From assembly GCF_030811555.1 (NCBI RefSeq), contig NZ_JAUSQZ010000001.1, forward strand, positions 4,089,241 through 4,153,240: 64,000 bases of DNA, written 5' to 3'. The position numbers were made by a program, and so were the translations under genes. Below the pieces are notes generated by a model. The model saw nothing but the letters and a program-made list of their open reading frames with translations. It searched no databases and had not been told where the DNA came from. Of this stretch, positions 16,059 to 25,121 are shown piece after piece (within the stretch, counting starts at the first letter, position 1; each line of letters starts with the position of its first letter). The stretch is from Kineosporia succinea (GTDB lineage Bacteria; Actinomycetota; Actinomycetes; Actinomycetales; Kineosporiaceae).

Positions 16059-18268
16059 GGCCGCGCCCCCTCCGCGATCAGGCCCGCCACCGTGTCCAGC
16101 AGCGTGCTCTGGTGGAACTCGCCCTTGTCGATGTGCCCGCGCGCGCCCGCCGCCCGGCCGCGTTCCCGGTCTTCCGGGGAGGCCTTGGTGGTGAGCAGAA
16201 CACAGGGCAGGTGCCGTAGTTCGGGCCGGGTCCGGGTCTGCTCGATGAACCCGAAGCCGTCCATGCCCGGCATCTCCACGTCGACGACCGCCAGTGCGTA
16301 CCGCTTCCGGGCGGCCATCGAGAGCCCTTCCTCGGCCGAACCGGCCTCGTCCACCAGGTATCCCGCGCTCTCCAGGATGCTGCGCTCCACCATCCGGGTG
16401 GTCAGCGAGTCGTCCACGATCAGCACGGCGACGCCCTGGCCGCCGGGTCTTTCGGTGCCGGGCCGGGTGATGGTGGACGTGGTGGTCGCCCGGGGTTCCC
16501 GGCCTCCGGTGGACGCGGTGGTCACGGTGGCGGCGAGGTGCGCCGGGTCGAGCACCGGCCGGGGACAGCCGTCGAGATCGATCCAGAGCCCGGCCACCAG
16601 CGGTGGCACCGGCGCCAGGGCGGGCAGGGCCCGGACGGCGACGTCGGCGGTCCCGATGAGTCGCGAGACTCCCACCGCCACCGTTCCTTTCGTTCCGTCG
16701 AGCAGGAGGACCGTGGTGCCGTGGGCGTCCCGGGAGCTCTGGTCGTCGATCGGGGAGAGGTCGCCGCCGGCCAGGCCGAGCAGGTCGGGCAGCGGCGCGT
16801 AGGGGATACGGCGGCCGTCGTACAGCACCGCGGACGGGCCCGGGAAGTCGGCCGTCGCGATCCGCCGGGCCCGGCGCACGGCCCGCAGCGGAAGGGCCAC
16901 CACGGAACCGGCGTCGGTGGTGCGCCCGCCGCCGTCGAGGCTCCCGGCCGAGCTGCCGCCGGCCCGCACCAGCACCACTTCCTGGGCGGTCATCGAGGCG
17001 GGGGCGATCAGGTCGATGGTGGTGCCCCGGCCCGGGGTGGTGCTGATCTCGATCCGCCCGCCGATACGCCGCACCACGTCCTGCACCACGTCGAGCCCGA
17101 TGCCGTGCCCGGAGATCTCGCTGACCGTCGCCGCGGTGCTGATGCCGCCGCCGAGCAGCAGCCGCAGGGTCTCGGCGTCGCTGACGTCCTCGGCCGGGAT
17201 CCGCCCGGTCTGCACCAGTTTCCGCCGTACCCCGGCCAGGTCGATGCCGCTCCCGTCGTCGACGCAGCGAAAGCGCACCCCGGCCGCGCTGTGCGTGACC
17301 TCGATCCGCACCCGCCCGACCCGTTCCTTGCCCGCGGCCAGGCGCTGCTCCGGCATCTCCACGCCGTGGGCCACCGCGTTGCGCACGATCTGGCGCAGGG
17401 CGGTCTGGGCCCCGGCGAGAACGGTCGCGTCCAGGGCGATCTCGGCGCCACGCACCTCGAGCCGGGCGTGTTTGCCCTGGGCCGCGGTCACGTCCCGCAC
17501 CCCGCGTTCCAGGTCGGGCACGATGGTGTCGACCGGGATCAGGCGCAGCCGCTCGGCGGTGGTGTAGACCTCGCGCAGCTCCCGCTCGATCCGGTCGGCG
17601 CCGGTCTCCAGACGCCGCGCCAGCGCCAGCAGTTCGTCGCTCTGCTCCTCGGTGAACCGGCCCTCGGCCTCGGCCGTGGCCCGCAGCCGCCGGGCCCGGC
17701 GGGCGCCGTCGCGCACCGCCCCGAGCTGGGTACGGGTCTGGCTGACGCCGTCGATCAGGCTGTCGATCTCGGCGAGGGACGCACGGGCGGTGGCCGCGGG
17801 GCTGGCCGGGGTCACCGGTTCCTCGGACCGGGACATCCCGATTGTGCCGCCGCCGTCACCGCTGCTGCGGGGCAGGGGGACCGGCGTCTCCTCGGCGAGC
17901 GGTTCGGGAGCCGCCGGGCCCGCTCCGGCGACCACGTCGTCCACCGTTGAGTCACCGGTGGCGGAAGCGGTCTCGAGCTCGTCGCTGAGGGCGTCGACCA
18001 GGGTCTGCATGCGCTCGAGCAGCTCCGGCGGCACCGGGTCGGCCGAGCTGCGGAAGGGCCCGAGCATCTCCTCGAGCTCGTGCACCCGGTCGGCCATCGC
18101 GGTGCGCGCCACCACCCGCGCGGCCCCCTTGAGGGTGTGCGCGTGCCGTAGCGCGATACCGGCCTGCTCGGTCGCCGGACCGCCCCGGGCCAGCCCGGAC
18201 AGGGCCACCGAGAGCTCGTCGACGAGCTCCCGGGCCTCGATCCGGAAGTACTGGAAGAGATCGCTCAC
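16055..18268 (-). CDS. cheA: CheA-type histidine kinase with C-terminal receiver (WspE-like)
   Basis: The 737-residue protein starts at GTG, overlapping the chemoreceptor stop (GTGA). Domains in order: an HPt domain with H44 in RHAHTLKGAAR; a spacer; a dimerisation helix region (about 150-265); an ATPase domain with the CheA N-box IVRNAVAHGVEMPEQR, DDGSGID and SGHGIGLD; a CheW-like regulatory domain (about 400-570); and a C-terminal receiver with the Asp in LAVVDVEMPGMDG and its lysine in LTTKAS. It is cytoplasmic and couples to the receptor through CheW. The fused receiver replaces a separate CheY and is typical of Wsp/Frz/ACF-type CheA proteins rather than flagellar CheA. Confidence 0.94.
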   Translation of the reverse strand: MSDLFQYFRIEARELVDELSVALSGLARGGPATEQAGIALRHAHTLKGAARVVARTAMADRVHELEEMLGPFRSSADPVPPELLERMQTLVDALSDELETASATGDSTVDDVVAGAGPAAPEPLAEETPVPLPRSSGDGGGTIGMSRSEEPVTPASPAATARASLAEIDSLIDGVSQTRTQLGAVRDGARRARRLRATAEAEGRFTEEQSDELLALARRLETGADRIERELREVYTTAERLRLIPVDTIVPDLERGVRDVTAAQGKHARLEVRGAEIALDATVLAGAQTALRQIVRNAVAHGVEMPEQRLAAGKERVGRVRIEVTHSAAGVRFRCVDDGSGIDLAGVRRKLVQTGRIPAEDVSDAETLRLLLGGGISTAATVSEISGHGIGLDVVQDVVRRIGGRIEISTTPGRGTTIDLIAPASMTAQEVVLVRAGGSSAGSLDGGGRTTDAGSVVALPLRAVRRARRIATADFPGPSAVLYDGRRIPYAPLPDLLGLAGGDLSPIDDQSSRDAHGTTVLLLDGTKGTVAVGVSRLIGTADVAVRALPALAPVPPLVAGLWIDLDGCPRPVLDPAHLAATVTTASTGGREPRATTTSTITRPGTERPGGQGVAVLIVDDSLTTRMVERSILESAGYLVDEAGSAEEGLSMAARKRYALAVVDVEMPGMDGFGFIEQTRTRPELRHLPCVLLTTKASPEDRERGRAAGARGHIDKGEFHQSTLLDTVAGLIAEGARP

Positions 18269-19830
18269 GGCTCGGTCGACTCCTCCTCGTCGTCGCGACC
18301 GGGGGAGTACCGGCCCGCCGCGACCGGATGGCCGCCCGTGGCCGGGTGGCTGCCCGTCACCGGATGGATGCCCGGGACCGGCTCGATGATCCGCCGCAGC
18401 CGGGCCGAGAGCTCGGCCAGCTGCGAGGCGGTGGCCAGGGTCTGGGTGGAGCTGGTCTCGGCCTCCTTGGTGGTCTGGGTGACGTTCGAGACCGCGAAGT
18501 TCACCTGCTCCACGGCGGTGCTCTGCTGCTTGGTGGACAGCTCGATCTCGCGGGCCGCCTCGGTGGTGGTCTGCACCAGGTCGACGATCTGCTCGAACTG
18601 GGCGGCCACGCCCTCGAACTGGGCGGTGCCGGTGTCCACCGACTTGGCGCCGATCTCGGTGGCCATCATCGTGGTGTGCACCGAGTCGCGCACCACGTCG
18701 ATGAGCGAGCGGATCTCCTTGGTCGACTCCGCCACCCGGTCGGCCAGTTTGCGGATCTCGTCGGCGACCACACCGAAACGCCGCCCGCTCTCCCCGGCCC
18801 CGGCCGCCTCGATCGTCGAGTTGATCGCCAGGATGTTGGTCTGCTCGGCCAGTTCCGAGACGATGTCGAGCACGGCCCCGATCTGCTGCGACTTCTCGCC
18901 CAGCGCCATCGTGTGACCGACGATCGCCTGCACCTGCTCACGGATCTCGGCCATCGACTGCTGCGCCGACTCCAGCCGGGTGCGCCCGGTCCCGCCCGCC
19001 GACGCGGTCTGCTCGGCGACGTCCGCCACCCGCTGCGCGCTCTCGGTGATCTGTCGCGAGGTGGCGAGCAGTTCGTTGACGGTGGTGGAGATCTCGCTCA
19101 TCGCCGTCGCCTGTTCCATCGAGCCCACGGCCTGCTGGTTGGCGGTGGTCTGGAGCTCGGCCGAGGAGGTCTGCACCTCTCCCACCGCGGTGCCGATGCG
19201 GTTCCGCAGACGGCGCGTGATGTTCCAGCCGATCAGCGCGGTCGCCAGCACCGCCCCGGCGATCACCGAGACGATGGTGATGATGTCGCGGCGCTGCGCC
19301 GAGTCGGCCGAGGCGATTCCCTCCTGCTTGAGTTGCCGCTCGTAGGCGGCGAACTCGTTCAGGGACCGCTGCAGGGTCTGCCGGGTCGTGCCGGCGCCGG
19401 CGAACGCGTCCGCGACCTCCTGGGTGCTGCGCGTCGTGCGCAGCGCGATCAGCTCGTCCTGGGCCTTGCGGGAATTGACCTCCGCCGTCCGGATCGAGTC
19501 GACCAGCGCGTGACCCCGCTCGGTGTGCACCAGGCCGTCGGCCTTCTCGATGGCGGCCTCGAATTCGTCGGCGTCGCGGCGCGCCGCGTCGCGGAACTCC
19601 GGATCGCTGGTCAGCAGGTAACCGCGTACCTCCGCGGCCCGTTCGGCGCGCGCCGTGAGCAGTTGCTGGGCCAGCAGCTCGAGTTCGCTGTCGACCTCGA
19701 TCACCCGGTCCTTGGCCCGCACCACCTCGCTCAGCCCGAAGATCGCCACGGTGCCGCCGATCACGTTGAGCAGCAGCACCGCCGCGAAGCCGGCCGCCAG
19801 GGTCCGGCCGAACGTCCAGGTTGCCTTCAT
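18265..19830 (-). CDS. Methyl-accepting chemotaxis receptor
   Basis: The frame is open further upstream over cheW, but the ATG at 19828-19830 overlaps the cheW stop (ATGA) and starts a proper membrane protein of 521 residues (MKATWTFGRTLAAGFAAVLLL). TM1 is about 9-32 and TM2 about 185-207 (IITIVSVIAGAVLATALIGW). The periplasm-side region between them is a short helical bundle resembling 4HB/CHASE3. The cytoplasmic part goes almost directly from TM2 into the coiled coil, with no convincing HAMP domain. The signalling tip is recognisable (NILAINSTIEAAGAGESGRR, VVADEIRKLADRVAEST). The tail is Gly/His/Pro-rich with no CheR-docking pentapeptide. It is the only receptor in the operon and feeds CheA. 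Confidence 0.92.
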   Translation of the reverse strand: MKATWTFGRTLAAGFAAVLLLNVIGGTVAIFGLSEVVRAKDRVIEVDSELELLAQQLLTARAERAAEVRGYLLTSDPEFRDAARRDADEFEAAIEKADGLVHTERGHALVDSIRTAEVNSRKAQDELIALRTTRSTQEVADAFAGAGTTRQTLQRSLNEFAAYERQLKQEGIASADSAQRRDIITIVSVIAGAVLATALIGWNITRRLRNRIGTAVGEVQTSSAELQTTANQQAVGSMEQATAMSEISTTVNELLATSRQITESAQRVADVAEQTASAGGTGRTRLESAQQSMAEIREQVQAIVGHTMALGEKSQQIGAVLDIVSELAEQTNILAINSTIEAAGAGESGRRFGVVADEIRKLADRVAESTKEIRSLIDVVRDSVHTTMMATEIGAKSVDTGTAQFEGVAAQFEQIVDLVQTTTEAAREIELSTKQQSTAVEQVNFAVSNVTQTTKEAETSSTQTLATASQLAELSARLRRIIEPVPGIHPVTGSHPATGGHPVAAGRYSPGRDDEEESTEP

Positions 19831-20312
19831 CTGGGGTCTCCCTCGTTCTGGGCCCCGGCTCGGTCCCGCACGAGCCGGACCAGGTCGGCCAGCCGCAGCC
19901 GCTCCTCGTCGCCGATCCGGGCGCTCTCCACCCGGCGGAAGCCGGCGAAGTGCTCGAAGGTGATGGCCAGACCGGGTTCGGCCGACGGCACGACCAGCCA
20001 GTCCGGGCTCTGCGCGGGCAGGCCGAGCAGGAGGGCCAGGTCCCACACGGCGGCCAGGCTGCCCCGGTCGCTGACCACGCCGATCATCGCCGGGTGGAAG
20101 GTGGGCAGCGCGGTGATCGCGGGCCGGGACGTCACCCGGGCCACCTCGTCCAGCGTGATCAGCCGTTCCTCGTCGCCGAGCCGGATCGCGAGCACGTCCT
20201 CGAGGTCGAGCACCACCGCGGCCGGCACCTCGGCGAACGAGGTGTCGAACTCGGCGCGCATCGCCGGGGCTCGCCCGGCCAGTTCGGCGAGCCCGGTGCG
20301 GTGCGGGCTCAC
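19827..20312 (-). CDS. cheW: CheW coupling protein (second copy)
   Basis: The long frame upstream is antisense shadow of cheR. A GTG at 20310-20312 overlaps the cheR stop (GTGA), giving 161 residues beginning MSPHRTGLAELAGR. The middle shows the CheW fold pattern (DLEDVLAIRLGDEERLITLDEVARV, broken here only to describe it, then SDRGSLAAVWDLALLLG, which matches the conserved NLRG...P(V/L)xDLxxxLG block). It should bridge the receptor and CheA. It lies between cheR and the receptor gene. Confidence 0.85.
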   Translation of the reverse strand: MSPHRTGLAELAGRAPAMRAEFDTSFAEVPAAVVLDLEDVLAIRLGDEERLITLDEVARVTSRPAITALPTFHPAMIGVVSDRGSLAAVWDLALLLGLPAQSPDWLVVPSAEPGLAITFEHFAGFRRVESARIGDEERLRLADLVRLVRDRAGAQNEGDPR

Positions 20313-21775
20313 GAGGCACCGCCGCGGGACATCGTGCGGCACACCGACAGCAGTGCGCCCCGGTCGAAGCCCCCACCGAAAAGCAGCACCCGGCGCTCGG
20401 TCTCGTGCGGCAGCAGCTCGGCGGCGCGGTCGTAGGCCCGCGCCGCGCCGCGTGGGTCGCCTCCGGCCCGGCTGAGCCGCCCGAGCTGCAGGTGGGCGAT
20501 CGCGAACCGGGGGTCGGCGTCGGCCGCGGCCCGCCAGTGCAGCAGGGCGCCGCGCGGGTCGGAGTCGGCCTCGCGGCCGGTGGCGAGCACGGCGTGGGCG
20601 TCGGCGGAGACCGAGACTCCCTGCCCGAGAAGGCGATGCGCGTCGCGTCCGGCCCCGGCCAGGTCGCCGGACTGGGTCAGGAGAACGGCCCGCACCAGCA
20701 CCACCTCGGTCTCCCGGGTGGTGCGCGGCGGGCTGGTCGGCACCGGGATGCGCTCCATCGCGCCCAGCGCGGCGCCGTACCGCTCGGCCCGGATCAGGTC
20801 GAGCACCTGCTGGAAGTCCGCGGCCGACAGGCTTTCCGGCCCGGGCACCGGGCGCGGCCGGGGCAGCGCCCGCACCCGGGGCCGGGTGGGGGCCGGGGCG
20901 GGTGCGGCGGGGTCGGCGAGCTGGTAGTAGAACGTGCCGTCGGTCTCCCGCAGCCCGAACTCCTCGGACAGCCCGCGCAGCGTCTCGGCCGACCCGAGGA
21001 ACAGGTAGCCACCGGGCAGCAGCGCCGACGCGAGCCGGTGCACCACGTCCGCCATCATCGTGGGGGAGAAGTACATCAGCACGTTGCGGCAGAAGATCAC
21101 GTCGAAGGTGGGCCGCCAGAACGCCGGGTCCGGCGCGGCCAGGTTGCGGGCGCGGAAGTCCACGGCCGCCAGCAGTTTCGGCACCACCGAGAAGTGCTGG
21201 TCGGAGGTGCTGAACCAGTGGCGCTGGGTCAGTGGGGGCACGGCCCGCATCGACCACGAGGTGTACCGCCCGGCCCGGGCCTTGGCCAGGGCCGCCGGGT
21301 TCACGTCGATCCCGGTGACGCGGGCGTCGGGGTAGCCGGCCTCGGCCAGGGCGATGGCCAGGGAGTAGGCCTCCTCACCACTCGCGCAGCCGGCCGAGAG
21401 CACACGGGGGGCCAGCGGACGCGTGTACGGAGACTCGGTCGTGGGCTGCAGGGGCCGGTCGGGGCGGGACATCCGGTCGGGCAGGACGCTGTGGGTCAGC
21501 ACCCGGAACTGGTCGGGCTGACGCAGGAAGTAGGTCTCGCCCACGGTGAGGTCGGAGGCCAGGGCGGCCAGCTCGTCGAGGGCGGTGGGAACCCCGGCCT
21601 CGCAACCGGCCTCGAGGTCGTCGAGGTACGCGGTGACGCGCTGCGGCGAGGGCAGGCGGTGGAGCAGGGCGTGACTGAGCCGCTCCCGGTCGCCGCCCTC
21701 GAACACCAGCCCGAGCCGGCGCTCCACGAGGTGGGCGAACCGGTCCATCTGCTCGGCCCGTAGCCGGGGGCCCAC
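20309..21775 (-). CDS. cheR: CheR-type receptor methyltransferase with C-terminal helical repeats (WspC-like)
   Basis: The 488-residue protein starts at GTG 21775, 11 bases after the upstream cheW; an alternative ATG lies nine codons in. The N-terminal helical domain (about 5-80) and SAM-dependent methyltransferase domain (about 110-290) show motif I LSAGCASGEEAYSLAIAL, GIDVNPAALAKA, and the CheR signature VIFCRNVLMYF. Residues about 310-488 are TPR-like (AHLQLGRLSRAGGDPRGAAR). It methylates receptor glutamates with S-adenosylmethionine. TPR-tailed CheR proteins are typical of Wsp/Frz-type systems, which fits the missing pentapeptide on the receptor. Confidence 0.93.
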   Translation of the reverse strand: MGPRLRAEQMDRFAHLVERRLGLVFEGGDRERLSHALLHRLPSPQRVTAYLDDLEAGCEAGVPTALDELAALASDLTVGETYFLRQPDQFRVLTHSVLPDRMSRPDRPLQPTTESPYTRPLAPRVLSAGCASGEEAYSLAIALAEAGYPDARVTGIDVNPAALAKARAGRYTSWSMRAVPPLTQRHWFSTSDQHFSVVPKLLAAVDFRARNLAAPDPAFWRPTFDVIFCRNVLMYFSPTMMADVVHRLASALLPGGYLFLGSAETLRGLSEEFGLRETDGTFYYQLADPAAPAPAPTRPRVRALPRPRPVPGPESLSAADFQQVLDLIRAERYGAALGAMERIPVPTSPPRTTRETEVVLVRAVLLTQSGDLAGAGRDAHRLLGQGVSVSADAHAVLATGREADSDPRGALLHWRAAADADPRFAIAHLQLGRLSRAGGDPRGAARAYDRAAELLPHETERRVLLFGGGFDRGALLSVCRTMSRGGAS

Positions 21776-21786
21776 CCGGTGGTCGG

Positions 21787-22263
21787 TCAGGATGACGTCA
21801 CCTCCGCCAGCCGCTCCCAGACGCCGTCGGGCAGCAGGTGCGAGGCCTGCAGGGCCAGCAGCAGCTGGGCGTCCCGCGAGACCAGGGCCGAGAACAGCTG
21901 GGGGGCGTCACCGTCGAGCAGCGGCGGCAGCTCCTCCAGGTCGTCGCGCTCCACGGTGCGGATCCCGGCGATGCTCTGCACCGCCAGGGCGACCGCGCGG
22001 TGGTCGTCGGTGTGCAGCGTGATCCAGCGCGACGCGTCCACCGCGGCCCCGCCGGTGAGAATCCCGGAATCGACCACGGGCACGGCCGATCCGCGGATCC
22101 GGGCCACCCCGAGCACGAACGGCGGCATCCCGGGAACCGCTGAGGTGGGCAGCGGGCGCATGGTCTCGCGCACGCTCGTGAGCGGCACGGCGAAGGTCTT
22201 CCCGCCGGTCCCGCAGACCAGCAGGGAAACGCCGGAACCGTTGTGTTCGACCCCCGTCTTCAC
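21787..22263 (-). CDS. cheW: CheW coupling protein (first copy)
   Basis: The 158-residue protein starts at GTG 22263 and opens the chemosensory operon on the minus strand. CheW features: TFAVPLTSVRETMRP, then GVARIRGSAVPVVDSGILTG matching the conserved GxxxxRGxxxPVxDL block, and ALAVQSIAGIRTV. It should dock onto receptor and CheA. Having two CheW genes flanking cheR matches the wspB-wspC-wspD arrangement. The promoter must lie in the 108 bases between this start and the end of the monooxygenase gene. Confidence 0.88.
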   Translation of the reverse strand: MKTGVEHNGSGVSLLVCGTGGKTFAVPLTSVRETMRPLPTSAVPGMPPFVLGVARIRGSAVPVVDSGILTGGAAVDASRWITLHTDDHRAVALAVQSIAGIRTVERDDLEELPPLLDGDAPQLFSALVSRDAQLLLALQASHLLPDGVWERLAEVTSS

Positions 22264-22371
22264 CCGCTCTGTCTCGGCGGGAGCCCGCAGGGTCTTGACC
22301 GGGCCGGGTGGCGGTGCCGGTCCTGTCCCGGTTCGGTTCAGCCGAACGAGGCAGGCCTGAGGGCCCCCGGA

Positions 22372-23835
22372 TCAGCGGAGGTAGTGAATCCCCCGGCCGT
22401 GCAGGCGCCCGGCCCGCATCAGCGCCGCGTCCACCCAGTACGACGAGACCATGCGCCACGGCCAGTGCCGCCCCTGCGTGGGCAGCCCCTCGGCCCGCCG
22501 CAGATACCCCGACATCAGCGACATCAGCGGCACCCGGCCCGGGGTGGGCGGCGGTGAGGCCACCACGACGCGGTAGCCGTGCCAGCGCATGTACCGCAGT
22601 GTGCGCACCACCAGCCGGGCCGACAGCTCGATCTTCAGCGTCCAGGACGCATTCGCGTAGCCGACGGACACCGCGAGGTTCGGCACCCCGGACAGCATCG
22701 TGCCCTTGTGCAGCACGGTGTCGGCGGGCACGACCGGCTCCCCGTCGAGGTCGAGCGCGATCCCGCCGAGCATCTTCACCCGCAGCCCGGTGGCCAGCAC
22801 GATCAGGTCGGCCGGCAGCGAGCGCCCGTCGTCGAGCTCCACCGAGCGCTCGCCCAGCGCCGCGATCCGCCCGGTCACCATCTCCACGTCACCGGCCGCG
22901 ACGGCGGTGAACAGGTCGCCGTCGGGAGCGACGCACAGGCGCTGGTCCCAGGGACGGTACGACGGTGTGAAGTGTTCACGCACCGGGTAGCCGTGCGGGA
23001 GTGCGTGGCGCACCCGACCGACCAGCCAGCGGGCCGTGCGGCGGGGTGCGATGCGGGAGACGTGCCACATCAGGCTGACCACGCCGGCGCTGCGGGCCCG
23101 TTCCAGGCGGGAGGCGATCACCGGCGGGAACCAGCGGAACAGGCGCTCCGCCACGGTGTTACGCCGGGGCAGCGAGATCACGTAGCCGGGTGAGCGCTGG
23201 AGCATCACCACGCTGCGGGCGCGAGGTGCGAGTGCCGGGGCCAGGGTGACCGCGGTCGCGCCGCTGCCGATCACCACGACGTCCTGATCGTCCCAGTTCG
23301 CGGTTCTGGGCCACAGTTGCGGATGAATCAATTCGCCGGTGAATTCGCTTTGACGTGTGAACTCCGGCCGATAGGGATCGGCGTAGTCGTAATACCCAGT
23401 ATTCAGATAGAGAAAGTCGCAACTCATCGTGCGGTCTTTCCCGTCGGCCGCGATCCGCACCGTCCAGCGAGCCTTCTCCTGGCTCCAGGAAGCCGAAACC
23501 ACGCGTTGTCGGTAGCGGATCCGGGAATCGACGCCGAACGCCTCGGCGGTTTCCCGCACGTAGCGCAGGATGGCCGCACCCTCGGCGATGGCGACGGGAG
23601 ACCTCCAGGGATTGAACGAGTATCCGAGGGTGAACATGTCGGAGTCGGAGCGCAGTCCCGGGTATCGGAACAGGTCCCACGTGCCCCCGCTGGTATCACG
23701 TGACTCAAGGATCACGTAGGACACATCAGGCAGGGAGCGCTGCAGGTGGCAGGCCGTGCCGATGCCCGACAGCCCGGCGCCGACGACGATGACCTCGACG
23801 TGCTCCGCGGCTTCGGGCTCTGTGGGTTCCGGCAC
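22372..23835 (-). CDS. FAD/NADPH-dependent monooxygenase (Baeyer-Villiger, EthA-like)
   Basis: The 487-residue protein has an N-terminal FAD-binding motif (VIVVGAGLSGIGTACHL, about 14-30), the Baeyer-Villiger fingerprint FxGxxxHxxxW as FTGELIHPQLWP (about 165-176), and a second dinucleotide site for NADPH (VVVIGSGATAVTLAP, about 184-198). Length and motif spacing fit the EthA-type flavin monooxygenases, which insert oxygen next to a carbonyl or oxidise sulfur or nitrogen. The substrate is not deducible. It is divergent from the sulfotransferase gene, so the two may share the 170-base promoter region 23836-24006. It is the last gene upstream of the chemosensory operon on the same strand, 108 bases away. 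Confidence 0.9.
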   Translation of the reverse strand: MPEPTEPEAAEHVEVIVVGAGLSGIGTACHLQRSLPDVSYVILESRDTSGGTWDLFRYPGLRSDSDMFTLGYSFNPWRSPVAIAEGAAILRYVRETAEAFGVDSRIRYRQRVVSASWSQEKARWTVRIAADGKDRTMSCDFLYLNTGYYDYADPYRPEFTRQSEFTGELIHPQLWPRTANWDDQDVVVIGSGATAVTLAPALAPRARSVVMLQRSPGYVISLPRRNTVAERLFRWFPPVIASRLERARSAGVVSLMWHVSRIAPRRTARWLVGRVRHALPHGYPVREHFTPSYRPWDQRLCVAPDGDLFTAVAAGDVEMVTGRIAALGERSVELDDGRSLPADLIVLATGLRVKMLGGIALDLDGEPVVPADTVLHKGTMLSGVPNLAVSVGYANASWTLKIELSARLVVRTLRYMRWHGYRVVVASPPPTPGRVPLMSLMSGYLRRAEGLPTQGRHWPWRMVSSYWVDAALMRAGRLHGRGIHYLR

Positions 23836-24006
23836 CTCCTCATCATCACAGTTGCCTGTGAATCCCGAACAGTGCTGTCCGCTTCACCCGCACTTAACCA
23901 ACGGGTATTCGAGTCGAGTTCTATCAACCGAACGGACGACGAACCTCGACATTCGTTCAGGTCATGTTCGAATTTCGTACCAACTCGGGGTCTACACAGG
24001 TCACGC

Positions 24007-24930
24007 ATGCACAACGCACAGAGAAATTGCGTAACCTCTCTGCGCGTGGCACAGCGACGCAAAGTGGTAGCAGCGGTCAATCGCGAACTCGAGCAACGTT
24101 TCGGGTTTCGGGTGGTGAAGATTCAGGACGAATCCGACGCCCCGCCGGAACCGGTGGTGGAGGAGCCGAAGGCCAAGCGGGTCCCGGTGCGTCGTCCGTC
24201 CGATCCCCGTGACCGGCTCCTCCAGCGCCCCGTCTTCGTGCTCTCGTCCGTGAGGTCCGGCTCCACCTTGCTGCGGGTGGTGCTGAACAGTCACTCCCAG
24301 ATCCACGCGCCGCACGAGATGCACTTCCGGCGCATCCAGGTCAGCGCCTACACCGAGCCGGTGCAGCAGGCCCTCGAGCACGCCGACATCAACGAGCGCG
24401 ACCTCGAGCACCTGCTCTGGGACCGTCTCCTGCACCGCGAGCTCACGCTGAGCGGCAAGTCGGTGCTGGTCGAGAAGACCCCGAGCAACGTGTTCGTCGC
24501 CGACCGGCTGGCCACCGCCTGGCCCCGGGCCAAGTTCGTCTACCTGATCCGTCATCCCTGGTCGATCGCCCAGTCCTGGCACGAGGGCGACCCGGAGCGG
24601 CGTCCCCTGGCGACCGCGATCACGCACACGCTGAACTACATGGAGTACCTGGAGAAGGCCCGGAACAAGCGGGTCGGCCTGACCCTGCGTTACGAGGACC
24701 TGACCGCCGAGCCGGAGAAGCAGACCCAGGCGATCTGCGAGTTCCTCGGCCTGGAGTGGGAGCCGGGCATGCTCGAGTACGGCAAGAAGGACCACGGCGA
24801 CTTCGTCAAGGGCATCGGCGACTGGAAGGAGAAGATCAAGACGGGCACGATCCAGAAGGGCCGCCCGCTGCCCGACATCTCCGAGGTCCCGGTCGAGCTG
24901 CGTCCCATGGTCGAGCGCTGGGGTTACTGA
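24007..24930 (+). CDS. PAPS-dependent sulfotransferase
   Basis: The frame is open from 23746, but that part overlaps the divergent monooxygenase. The ATG at 24007 has a weak AGG upstream and gives 307 residues; a later in-frame GTG at 24046 is possible. The 5'-phosphosulfate loop is VFVLSSVRSGSTLLRVVLN (about 78-96) and the 3'-phosphate site is FVYLIRHPWSIAQSW (about 178-192). EKTP in VLVEKTPSNV is also typical. Such enzymes transfer sulfate from PAPS to a hydroxyl or amine on a lipid, sugar or small molecule. There is no signal peptide, so it acts in the cytoplasm. The acceptor is unknown. Confidence 0.87.
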   Translation: MHNAQRNCVTSLRVAQRRKVVAAVNRELEQRFGFRVVKIQDESDAPPEPVVEEPKAKRVPVRRPSDPRDRLLQRPVFVLSSVRSGSTLLRVVLNSHSQIHAPHEMHFRRIQVSAYTEPVQQALEHADINERDLEHLLWDRLLHRELTLSGKSVLVEKTPSNVFVADRLATAWPRAKFVYLIRHPWSIAQSWHEGDPERRPLATAITHTLNYMEYLEKARNKRVGLTLRYEDLTAEPEKQTQAICEFLGLEWEPGMLEYGKKDHGDFVKGIGDWKEKIKTGTIQKGRPLPDISEVPVELRPMVERWGY

Positions 24931-24931
24931 T

Positions 24932-24960
24932 CCAAAGCACGGACGGGTCGGTGCCTTTGG
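24932..24960 (+). terminator. Weak terminator hairpin after sulfotransferase gene
   Basis: CCAAAGCAC pairs with GTGCCTTTGG across a G/C-rich loop, with a one-base bulge, starting 2 bases after the stop codon. No U-tract follows. Confidence 0.45.
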
Positions 24961-25121
24961 CGGGCGCCGGCACCGATTCCCCACTCCGGTCGGGGCGAAA
25001 GGGCAACCGGTCGGGTCGTTCACGCAGTTCAGGCCCGTCCCGGCCGGTTCTGCCGGTGCGGCGTGGGCATCTCTGGCATGGTGCACTGTGTCCGAACGAT
25101 TTTCGATGACGGAGGTTCTCC

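Noticed and set aside
13009-22263. Flagellar chemotaxis operon
   Set aside because: There are no fli/flg/mot genes, no CheY, CheZ or CheD, and CheA has a fused receiver.
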